Part shown: piece by piece, positions 33,320 through 43,197 of the stretch
Layout: each line of letters begins with the position of its first letter
Numbering within the stretch: the stretch's first letter is position 1
Source of the DNA: Durusdinium trenchii
Lineage: Eukaryota > Sar > Dinophyceae > Suessiales > Symbiodiniaceae
Assembly (NCBI GenBank): GCA_963970005.1
Contig: CAXAMN010006668.1
Span: 53,991 to 117,990 of the forward strand
DNA length: 64,000 bases
Direction: 5' to 3'
The notes under the pieces: generated by a model
Told to the model about the DNA's origin: nothing
The model's database searches: none
The model's input: only the letters and a program-made list of their open reading frames with translations
Program-made: the position numbers and the translations under genes

Positions 33320-35200
33320 TGGGCGCCGTCACTGATACTGGCCACGCTTGGGGTGTAGTGAATCTCATATGTCACTTGCCTGACATTCACACCAAGGATG
33401 CCCTCACAGCTCTGGGCAATCATCCAAATTCATCACAACACAGATGCCCATAGTGTGGGGTGCAATCTAAGTAAGAAAATGCTGAAACCCTGGAATAAGA
33501 TGTTCACAATGTTCATTCCTCCATCAATGAAGGAGTGTCGCTTTCAACCAAAATTTATTTGGCTTGTCTTCACCCAGCGCACCCAGATGCGTGAGCACTT
33601 CCAGCTGGTACATCGGCAGTGGCCATTCGCTCCAATTGGCTCACTAGAGATCTTAGTCACCAGCAATTCACACCAGTGAGGATGTCTCCAGCTTTTCCCA
33701 TGGACAGGGAACCAATGATCTAAAAAGACGTAAAGAAGCTGTCACTGTTTCACCCTGAGTTACCCAGCGCAGGCATAGAATACCCATTCGCCTCATGTCC
33801 AACAAGAACCAAGTCAAATGCATTTAGCAGCTGGAGCCACAATCAATCACAAGAAGCGCTTGTCAAGAATCGTGACGTGACACTGACACTGATATTTCCT
33901 GCACATCCACCTCCTTGCCATGCTAACGCCGGTAACAGGTGCCTGGTTCCGCCCGCTGCTTCGACCCCAGGAAGCTGACCTCAAGGTGCTGTATGGCTGT
34001 ATGGATAGACAAAATACTTTATTATATGTTTATAAAAATAGTATATCTTGAGGTCCATGCCAGGATGCCCAATCGATTCCACAGCTATCCCGGTCCAAGA
34101 AGACTGGTTGAATCTTTTGGTGGTTGTCCTATGGAGCAAATCACTCATGATATGTCCTTCTAGCGCAGCAAAAACCACCAGAAGGGAATGTTATGTTTCA
34201 AAGCATCAGGCGAGTCAAAGTGAAAGTTCAAGCAAACTCGAAGACAAACAGGCAACAGTTGGAGAGGAGGCAACCTCCGAAAAAGAATGATCACCTTACC
34301 AGTAGGCAACTCACAACATGAGAAAGAAGCGAACAGTGAGAGCTTCTGGCGAGTCTAATCACAATGACTCTTGCGCTATTGGAGTTTATTGATTGGTATT
34401 ACGCCTACGCCAGAAGAATGGAATGGTCTCAGGAATCATCCCCAAGACTGAGACTTATCACGCAACAAGAAGTCGATCACATCCGCTGATTTTCAGGAGG
34501 TGACATCAATTAGGACGAACACCTGTTTGTGAACCCATGTTTCTCTCTCTCTCTCTCTCTGCATCACCTATACACCACCCATCTGATTGGATACCCGAAA
34601 AGGAAGCATTCCATCGGTACAGTCAACTATCTCAAAACATGTCACAATGTCACAATGATTCGATGTCTCTGGGAAAGCACACCCATCGGCTAAGCCAGTC
34701 AATCTCTGCTCAAGCACCTAGAGTTGATGCAGCGGCGTTCAGCAAAGCTTGGGTACCCATAGGTGATTCATGTTCAAAAAACGGAAAGGGGCCCCCTTTT
34801 AAGGGGGCGCCTTCAAAAGGCCTAATGCCAAAAGCTTCTACCGGCCTTCAGCTCCGTCGACATCGTCGCGGGATCAGCGCCTCAAAAAAATGCCCACTGA
34901 TTGTTGGAACGGTGGACTACGGGTTGCTTTCTTTACCAGTCTGTCATGCACAAAAAATCCAATACTTGTTGCGTGGAACATTCCAAGTGTGACTGGACCG
35001 CGAATCAAAGGCAGTGCCTAGCAACTCAGCTGCAGCAGGGTCCTTCGCAAACCAGGAAATGGAGTCTGGCAAGAGCATGCAAAACCCTGCGCATCCATTC
35101 CAGTTGGTGGACAAAATGAAGTTCCAATGATTCTGCCTTTTGGATCCTTTTAAGGTCAAATGCCCCCTTCGCATGTCCCCTGGTTTCCGTCCTTGCAAGC
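33320..35200. other. No confident gene
   Basis: Several open frames on both strands (for example plus 34537-34992, minus 33981-34178) without motif or splice coherence. (CT)n at about 34543-34560. The left edge may contain upstream exons of the coiled-coil gene. Confidence 0.4.
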
Positions 35201-35206
35201 CGAGGC

Positions 35207-38044
35207 CTCTGTATATTTCAACAGCTCGGACACCTCGGCCTTACGAATCCCGGGCCCAGGGAAAATGCTCTTTGTGAGCCACTGTGTCGGAAACTACCTG
35301 TATGGACCCGTTCAAGAAAAGGCAATGGTTCTAGTTGTCATCTCTCTGCCAAACAATGAGCGACAGTCAAACAAGGTTTTGCGCCTGCAGCCGTGCCAGC
35401 CGTTGTTCTGGAGGCTCGAACATGCTCTGGCCCATCACCTGCAGTAGATATTTGTGCAAAGGTGAAGCTGTGGGAAAACCTGCAGCTTGGTGGAGCCTTC
35501 GTCATGTCATGGGCCAAACCCAAAAAGCCAAATCGGCCCAAAACGACTGACCTTCTGCGGCCGGCCGTTCGGCGGATCTGCGGCCTGGAACTCCCGCTTC
35601 GGTCGCTGACGACGGACACCGACACCACCGCTGGCCTTGAGAAGCCAAGGCCAAGGCCAAGGCCAAGTCCAAGTCATGATTGAGTTATATTCTCCGTCAC
35701 AGGTCTTTTGAACATCTAGACATATCTACAAAATATCTAAACCCGATCATTTTGTCCTTGGAAAGTGAGAAGTGGCTCCGAAATCTTCCAACCCACTTTT
35801 CTCAGCACATGCTTTCAGCGTTGTTTCAGCCTACCGCAGTGGCTGAGCCTCTGCCCCCAGCAAACAACCGTCAAGTGCAAAGAGTGCTCCGACATTGAAT
35901 GGCCAAAGACCTGGTTCTTGGGCTTGGTGGCATGCATCAGGCCTTGCGGATACTTGCGCTTCTCTGTCAGTGTGCCAGCGCGGTATTTGTGCCAACTTGC
36001 AAAATGTACTTCTTCTGCTTAGAGATGCCTTGGAGCTTGCAAACATTGGCCGATCTTGGCGGCTTGTAAGTATCATTTGGCCACCTAGTCATCAGGTCAC
36101 TGCTCCTCAGGCAAAGACATGCTCATCTCTGACATCTTCGCGGCCCTTGCACCCTTGCCTTGGTGGCCTTGCGAAACGATCTCTTCCAAGGTCCATAGTT
36201 GGGATAGACTTCTACAGCACATGAATTCAACCATTTGCAGGGGTGTTCGCGAGACGCGCAAGCAGGGCTGTCTCATCATCGCCCTCGATATCCTCCATTG
36301 CGACAGCTTTCAGGATAATTCGCATTTTGTCCCAACTCCTTCAGAGTGTTTTCCAAGCGCAAAAAAAAATCCTGGGTGAGCACTCCTCTGCTTTTGCTCC
36401 TCTAACCATTTTCAACTCGCAGTGCGCGCTGCAATGTTGCCGGTCCTTGAGAATTGTTTTTTGATTTGAACCATGCGAGCAAATGCCTCAACGGCATCGA
36501 AATGTACTTTCACCGCTTGCAAATCGCACCTCGCACTGGCTTTGTAGACCTCCAGGGGATCAACCAACGGCGAGGTCATCTTCCCAGTTCTCTGCCAGTC
36601 CACCTACTAAATCCACTTCATTCGTCAACCCTGAAGATTTCAATTTGTGTCTTTCTTTTAGCCCCCCCCTCCCTACTTAATTAAGTAGGCGCCTATGAGG
36701 TAGTAGTAGGTACAAGCCGCTCCTAGGTAGGACGCAGGATAGCCCACCCTTCTTCAAGGAAGCTCCCCCCTAGATTTTTAGGTACAGTAAACTTAAGGTA
36801 TGCCTCAAGAACTCCGCAGTGCTCATGAACAGGGCGACTGTGCCACAGTCAAACAGCAGCTCCTTGGTCTCAGCGCAAAGTCCCTCATCTGCCACAAGCA
36901 CCGAGCCCTGACAGAGCGTCCAGTCCAGTGAGTCAAGCCGGTCCAGTCAGTCGCGTCACGTCTCTTCATATGCTGCGCCTCTGGCAATGCAAAGGGCAAG
37001 CAAATGAAGAGTGGTTTCTTGGTGATGCTTCGCACCTACCGAGCCGGAGGATTGCACAAAGAATCGGCTATGAAACCTACAAGAGTTGATGCTCATTCAG
37101 CACATTGCCTGTTTCAGGTTGCAGCGCGCCAACTCTTCCGCCGGTCTTTGAAGCACCTTTGTTTCGATCGAGCCCCTGGTACCCACAACCATGCGAGGTA
37201 GCAGGAAGTTTAGCCAGGTATGTTGTCACCTCCTAGCAAAGAGGCTTCAACTATCTTCAACTCAACTCCCTTTCCTAATATTTGTGCGTGTAGACCGCAA
37301 CCAAGAAGCTTCAGCCAGGAGTGCAGCGTCCGGTCTCCAAGGATATGGTGCACAAGCGAAGATCAATTCTTCGGCTGCGCGCCAAAGAAAGGTTTGAACC
37401 AGTTGACAATTCGTGAATCCATTCGCTCTGAGGTATTCCTCCCACGCAGGCACCTGACAGGAGTCAAAAAACACTCTCAAGTGAAAGGCCTATTCAAGGG
37501 TCAACGATTGCACCACTTTCTGCCACTGGCCTTTTCCACTGTTCCCTCTTCGCTCTCCTTCTTTCTCCTGTAAGCACACTGAAGGCTGCGTGAGGCGTCG
37601 GCACGACACCAAGAATCTTAGCATGTACAACGCACAGCCAGACTTGTCACCCCGTCTCAGCACACACGAGAACCCCTTTTCGCGCACCTCTTCTTCTTTG
37701 CAGGACCCTCATCTTGGTGGATATGCATGAATGTTCTTTCCACGCAGACGCGTCGACATGAGACTTCCTGCCGGCGCAAGACAAATCAACACATCCGGGA
37801 ATGGTTTGGTGTAATTATATATGAAAACACCTCCCTGTATTACTTTGTATGGTTTAATTTCAAAGTCCTCAGAACTTAACCCCTATCATACATTGCATTC
37901 ATTTGTGGACTGTCTGTACCTTCACTGATGTTGTGACCTGGCCTTGTTCTGGAGGAACTCCTCCACATCGGAGAAGCATCTTGCCGTCCGTTTCGGCCTC
38001 TCATAGATGATCTGTGGCAAGGGAATACCATGGCAGTGCCCAGC
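35207..38044 (-). CDS. Unrecognised multi-exon gene (possibly two genes)
   Basis: Well-formed exons on one strand: 37938-38044 (LPQIIYERPKRTARCFSDVE, GT donor), about 37262-37453 (WEEYLRANGFTNCQL), 36804-36907 (GLCAETKELLFDCGTVALFM, GC donor, phase 2), 36487-36529 (CDLQAVKVHFDAVE, GC donor, phase-matched to the previous one), about 36250-36292 (DIEGDDETALLARL), 35385-35438 (VMGQSMFEPPEQRLARLQ, GC donor) and 35207-35239 (AEVSELLKYTE, GC donor). The 36804/36487 and 35385/35207 joins keep frame exactly; the link 37938-to-37453 does not fit without another exon. Further coding-like sequence lies at about 35870-36000. No domain recognised. Palindromic repeat A sits in the 36.5-36.8 kb intron. Confidence 0.6.
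36662..36780. repeat. Dispersed palindromic repeat A, copy 3, intronic
   Basis: CCTACTTAATTAAGTAGG plus CGCCTATGAGG, AGGACGCAGGATAGCCCACC and CCTAGATTTTTAGG, same order as copy 1. Confidence 0.85.
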
Positions 38045-38099
38045 CTGGCAAAAGTCACCACATCAGACTACCGCTCAACAATCAAAGCAGAGAAAGGAA

Positions 38100-39415
38100 A
38101 CCGATGGCAGCCTGGCCATTAGTTCCACGTTGAGACACGACAAACAAGGCCAGAATCCCGCTTGTTGAAATGTTGGGCTGTCCAAAAGCAATTCCCGCCT
38201 TGACCCCTGCCGAACTCGAAGACAGTTGAAAGGCGCCAGGCATCATGATTAAGCAACTCCTCTTAAGATATGTTTAGTGCCTATCTAGGATTAAAAAAAC
38301 AAATTGAGGACAACAAACTCTTCGGAATCCAGAAAGCTATTCACCACACGTCCTCAACCTGGCAAATTGTTGTCCTCCTGCTTTGGCCGAGTCATGCAAG
38401 TGAAACACACTGATGGAGATCGTGGCTTGGTACACATTCATCATGGCTTGATCCACATCGGCAAAGCAAAGCGTGTAATGTACTCAAAATCAATAAAGGA
38501 AAACTTCTATGCTTGGGATTGCTAAAGCATGTCTGCCACTAGGGCATTATTGGAGAGATGCATCAATCAATGCTATCACTTGAGACAGGGAAACACGAAA
38601 GGTAGAGAGGTACCAGGAATATACGAGAGGTGTCTGTATGAAGGGGTGTGTGAAAGAGGGCCTTTTGTCGTAGGGGTTTCTACAACGTGTGGAGTGGTGT
38701 GGCGCACGTGCAGGCTTGTCAACACTGGTGTATGTGAGAGCCGTGGTCCGTGTAAGAACTGCCTAGTGCCAAATTGTGCTGCGCAGGTGCGGTCGTATGT
38801 CACGCGCGCGCTCCACATAAGAGCAACCTGGGTCGCAAGGAGAGGTTGCTAGAGCATGTGGTGTTGTGAGGTTTGTTAACACGGCTTTGCGTAGAGGCTG
38901 TGCTGCGTCAATGCTAGTTTGTGTATATAGAGCAATATGGTGCGTGAACGCTGGCTTGCGTAAAAGTTGCGGCGTGTAAACGCTGGCATGTATAAGAGCT
39001 GTATGCACTGCGTCGAAGCCGGGTTTCGCAACCTCATTGTAGGACGTGACGCTACGGTAAGTGATGCTAGTGTTGCTGGCAAGGGGGGGTGACAAAATAA
39101 TTGATTAATAAGTTATTCATCACATTGGAGGGGGGGGTCAATAGAATTGATATATCAATATTTGGTCCCGAGCAGGCTATTGCAGCTAACCCCTTTGCTT
39201 CGCAAAGCAAACTCAAGCTAGCAGCTAGCCCTTACCAGGCTACCTTTCGCCATATATATATATATATATATTGTTCTTGGGTGTGTTTTGGTCTGCAGAA
39301 ATCACCGACTCTCACCAGGCCTCCTTCTTTGCAAAGGTGTCGAAAGCATCTTTCACAGATGTCCCGGATGTGTCAAGACCCTCAGCATCGCATGGCTTTG
39401 AGTCCATTTTTTTGG
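38100..39415. other. Diverged low-order repeats, no confident gene
   Basis: 38580-39060 contains loosely repeated phrases such as GCTGGCTTGCGTAAAAG and GCTGGCATGTATAAGAG, with spacing near 35-50 nt. The resulting plus frame of 107 codons at 38529-38852 is not convincing. (AT)n is at about 39252-39271, and poly-G tracts occur at 39086 and 39129. Confidence 0.4.
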
Positions 39416-39420
39416 ATAGC

Positions 39421-39495
39421 CCGCTCCTAGGAAATTAAGTAGGCGCCTGCTTGATTAGGCAAGGGCGGCTAGTTCGCTCCTAGCTAGGACGCAGG
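39421..39495. repeat. Dispersed palindromic repeat A, copy 4
   Basis: AATTAAGTAGGCGCCTGCTT then GATTAGGCAAGG, CTCCTAGCTAGGACGCAGG. Shorter and more diverged than the other three copies. Confidence 0.75.
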
Positions 39496-39967
39496 GGGGG
39501 GAGCTTCCTTGAAGGCCTACATGGGCACCACATGGGAAAATGTAAAACTGATGCATGACCTCTCAGGTGCCAACTTCCGTAGTCACCTGGATTTCGTGAG
39601 CCAATCCACATGCGATGCATATTTTATGCAAGTGATGCTGCAACCCAAGAGTTGCATTCCTGGATTTACGATGTGAGTTGACCCTGTCTCCGCACAAATC
39701 GGAAGTCACTGGAACGTATAAGTCTTCATCCACCCAGTGTCTGCAAGATTATATCCTCTGTTGAACACCACATGCAAACCACGCCTTTGACGGAGCAGCA
39801 GATGGCACCTTGAAGATCAATCAGTCAGCAAACCGCTCGCTTGGAAGGCTCAATTGGTGCTAAGCCAGCAACGGACCGCTGCGGAGGGTCAGGTGTCTCA
39901 AACACCACCTCCTCACCCAATCAACAGCAAACTATCTCCAGCTTTGCAGCAACTTACATAGACGGTT

Positions 39968-41040
39968 GTGCATATGCCTTTGGAGCAACTTCTTTCGCCC
40001 TGTGAAAGAAACCGGTGCCGGCCGAACAACCACATCCCTGATTTGGTTCCTCCAATCGGCCACGTGGCTCCATGGTGCTCGCACCCGTGGCGGCAGCTGC
40101 TTTGGCTAAAGCTGACGGGCGACGCCCAATCTTCAACTGTCTGGTGCTGCTGTGATTATCCAATCACAAGCTCCAAAAAGGAGAGTAGCACGTTAACAAT
40201 CGCTATTGTGTACCTATGAGGCATGCCAATCAATGCACTTTTGGAACCAGTCCCCCTCGATCAGCTAAGCCAAAAGTAGACACGCAGATTGCAAAACTGG
40301 GAAGGCTGGCAAAACCTCTGTTGTGGTGCAAAAAATACGACAGAAAAAGGAAACACACGAGTGACATGTGACTTTCCCCGCACCAGCTCCTCGACCTTTT
40401 ATCTTTGGTGTTTGTCGAGGACATGTCTTCAGGGTATCGACGTTTGCGATGCTCGGTCCCTGACTCTTCAAACATTTTCGCCATTAAAGACGGGAAACGC
40501 AGCTGCATCAGACGCAGAGTATCCAGCACTTGCCTCCTGATCCCAAGGAAAATGTTGGGATTGTCTGGAATCGACTGGTCCAAACAAATCCCAATACATG
40601 AGGTGTCACGAGTCTAGCATCACGTGCCAAACATGGCGCCCACAGGTGAACCCTTCAACGGTGGTGCGCATGATCAAACCGAAAGTCCGAGGCCCGACCT
40701 TCTGAGCGTCCGTGGCACTTGGGCTGACCTGCCAACGCCAGCTGTGATATCACTGTGAATGAGTAAAGGACGTTCACTGAAAAAAAAAAGAAAAAACAGA
40801 AGCAACAACGGAAGTTGTTCGGCACAGCACCTTCTTCCAACTGTTTGTGTTCTCAAGCAGTTCTTTTCCTGCTCTTCCGGTCATTTGGACCGCTTGCGCC
40901 ATCCGTCCAATGGACCATCCCACCTGACTGGGAGACGGTGGGTTCTCCGGCGCAGGCAGCGGAGGTTCGCCCACGTCCTCGCCTCCGGCGCTGGGGCTCA
41001 GCAGAACGTCGTACAGCCCGTTCGGTCTCCAGGAGTGCAA
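39968..41040 (-). CDS. Candidate multi-exon gene, unknown protein
   Basis: Three protein-like minus-strand segments: about 40865-41030 (Pro/Ser-rich, LYDVLLSPSAGGEDVGEPPL), about 40395-40580 (charged, IRRQVLDTLRLMQLRFPSLM then EHRKRRYPEDMSS) and about 39968-40135 (Ala-rich, RRPSALAKAAAATGAS). Exact borders are unresolved and the second segment is also partly open in another frame. The copia 5' LTR begins about 280 bp upstream, so the element may lie in the promoter or an intron of this gene. No family recognised. Confidence 0.4.
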
Positions 41041-41317
41041 TGACCCGTGTATCTTGGCGTAAAATCTACAGGTTTTCAGCCACAACTATGGCTAAATATG
41101 GGTTTCTTGAATCTGGGAACATAGCCAAGATCAGGGCATTCCCCTTTCGGTCGCCTACACCATCAACCGTACACCATCAAAATCAGCTGACGGGCTCCCC
41201 ACATTCCTTCAGCAGCCTTTGTCTAAAGCTTGCTGTAGTTTCACAGAGCCAGCCCTGTGGCTTGGCCTTTTCCTTCTCGCTTGATCGGGTAGTTTTTTTG
41301 CTACGGTGACTATATAT

Positions 41318-41490
41318 TGTGAAGCTCACAAGCTTACCAATCAGATGTCTCGCATGACGACCTTTTGATCGAACCTACCGAAAGGGTGGGTGGGTGGACC
41401 GAACATCGTCGACAAAGAGCGAGGCCGCTTGGACAAGAGGACAGGGTTTCCCCAAGGTTAGGATCATTCAACTCCAGGGTGAGATTAACA
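41318..41490 (+). repeat. 5' LTR
   Basis: 173 bp, begins TGTGAAGCTCACAAGC and ends GTGAGATTAACA. It appears identical to the 3' LTR on direct comparison. Short for a copia LTR. Confidence 0.95.
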
Positions 41491-41491
41491 T

Positions 41492-41504
41492 TGGTAGCGG
41501 AGCC
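41492..41504 (+). other. tRNA primer-binding site
   Basis: TGGTAGCGGAGCC starts 2 bp after the LTR. TGGTA complements the CCA-terminated 3' end of initiator tRNA-Met, the usual copia/Ty1 primer. The match beyond the first bases to the host tRNA is inferred. Confidence 0.75.
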
Positions 41505-41625
41505 TCCGCAAGGAGGCGTAGGCATTTTGGAGGGGTTCTCCAGTGAGTAATTAACCTAGGATAGGTTGCATTGGATCCCAGAATTTTGTTGCACGACATT
41601 TTACCTTTCCTTCGACCACTGAGCC

Positions 41626-43197
41626 ATGGCCGGAACGGAAGGAAGTTCGGGAGAAGAAAAGGCCGGACACATCTGGAGTCTTCTTCCGGGTTTTGACCCG
41701 TCAATTGATGACCCGAGGGAGTATGCCGACAAGATTCGTTTCTTGCACTCCATCTGCCCCGTCAAGGACCGTTCTATGCTAGCTCCCAGACTGGCACTTC
41801 TGATGAAGGGCACCGCATGGGCTCAGGTCAAAGCCCTAGATGGTGAAAAGCTCTCGGACCCAAATGGAGGCATTAAGCTCTTGCTGAGTGCGGTGGCCGA
41901 TTGGGAGGACTCTGCTGAACTCCAGACCTATGAAAAATTCGAGAGGGCTCTGTACAAGGTGACCCAGAAGACAGATGAGTCAGTGTTTTCATACGTGAAC
42001 CGTATGAATGTTGCCTTTGCTGAGATCAAGAATGTGACCATTCAAGAGATCAAAGCATTCATCATGCTGCGTCAAAGTGGTCTGAATGGAGAAGACAAGA
42101 AGCGGGTACTTGCCATGTGTGCCGGGGAGCTCAAGGCCAAGAAAGTGGAAGACTCCATGAGACAACTTGCTCCTCGCATCCTGGTGGGTGCATCCGGTTC
42201 AGAGCCAAAGAAGAAGGTCTATCCAGTCAATTTCGTTGATGATGAAGAAGAGATGACCACTCCGACCTACTTCACGGAGGATGACAACCAGATTGACGAC
42301 GAGATGGGTCTTCAGGTGTTGATGGAACAAGGCGATGAGGATGCCTTGATGATCACGGAGTTTGAAGACCAGTTGATCGAAGCTTGTCAGGACAACGTTG
42401 ATTTGAGCATGTGCTTCTCAGCATACACAGAAGCCAGAGGCCGAGTTCGAGACAAGATCCGTGCCCGTGGTTTCTGGCCGCCGTCGAAGGGGAAAGGAAA
42501 GAACAAAGGATCCAAGAAGGGTCCGTGGAATGCAAAAGGTGGTTTCCGCAGACGCCAGTCACTGGCAGACCGCATAGCAAATTCCCATTGTCGTCTTTGC
42601 GGAGCTCGTGGGCATTGGCGACAGGAATGCCCAAACAAGGGCACGACTTCGAATGCCGCAGCGCCTTCAGCGGAGATCCACATGTCCACTTTGGTTGGGG
42701 AGAATGTGTCAGAGGTCGACTCGGAGGTCTTGGAAAGACTCCCGATCTCACTAGAACAGATGCTCCCTGAGTGGTGGCCCGTCGTCCAGGAGAAGGCGAC
42801 GATTCAGAACGATGTGAATGAGACGATGTTGTTGACCGACCCTGGCATGAGCTCGACCGGGAATTTTGAAGACAGCCAGGCCGGTGCTGAAAACAAACCC
42901 ACAAAATTTTGTCGGTATTCTGAAACAAGAATCCGTGTTAATGAAGAATTCGTTTTTGCTGCTCTGTCCCTCCAAGAGTTGAAACAACAGCTGAGACGAG
43001 GCTTAGGGGGCCTTACACTGGGGAAACGTGTCAGGCATGAAGACCCACATGAGCCGATGTTTTTTGTAGACCACGGTAGTGTAGCAATCCTGGACACAGG
43101 AGCCTCTAAGTCCGTGATTGGAAAAAAAGAGACTAGAGCAGCTGCTAGTCAATTTGCCGAAGGAATATGCACGTCAGATCTCATGGCAGAAGTCTGA
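41626..43197 (+). CDS. gag: Copia gag and start of protease
   Basis: 523 codons from ATG 41626 (context GCCATGG). Residues about 55-190 form the helical capsid-like part seen in copia gag (WAQVKALDGEKL, YEKFERALYKVTQ, FSYVNRMNVAF). A basic linker (KGKGKNKGSKKG) leads to one CCHC zinc knuckle, Cys322-Cys325-His330-Cys335. The frame then runs into the aspartic protease active site, DTGAS at residues 490-494. After a seven-A run (43122-43128) this frame becomes meaningless and stops at 43195-43197, while the rest of the protease continues in the +1 frame. Either a programmed +1 shift or a 1-nt insertion in the homopolymer. Confidence 0.92.
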   Translation: MAGTEGSSGEEKAGHIWSLLPGFDPSIDDPREYADKIRFLHSICPVKDRSMLAPRLALLMKGTAWAQVKALDGEKLSDPNGGIKLLLSAVADWEDSAELQTYEKFERALYKVTQKTDESVFSYVNRMNVAFAEIKNVTIQEIKAFIMLRQSGLNGEDKKRVLAMCAGELKAKKVEDSMRQLAPRILVGASGSEPKKKVYPVNFVDDEEEMTTPTYFTEDDNQIDDEMGLQVLMEQGDEDALMITEFEDQLIEACQDNVDLSMCFSAYTEARGRVRDKIRARGFWPPSKGKGKNKGSKKGPWNAKGGFRRRQSLADRIANSHCRLCGARGHWRQECPNKGTTSNAAAPSAEIHMSTLVGENVSEVDSEVLERLPISLEQMLPEWWPVVQEKATIQNDVNETMLLTDPGMSSTGNFEDSQAGAENKPTKFCRYSETRIRVNEEFVFAALSLQELKQQLRRGLGGLTLGKRVRHEDPHEPMFFVDHGSVAILDTGASKSVIGKKETRAAASQFAEGICTSDLMAEV

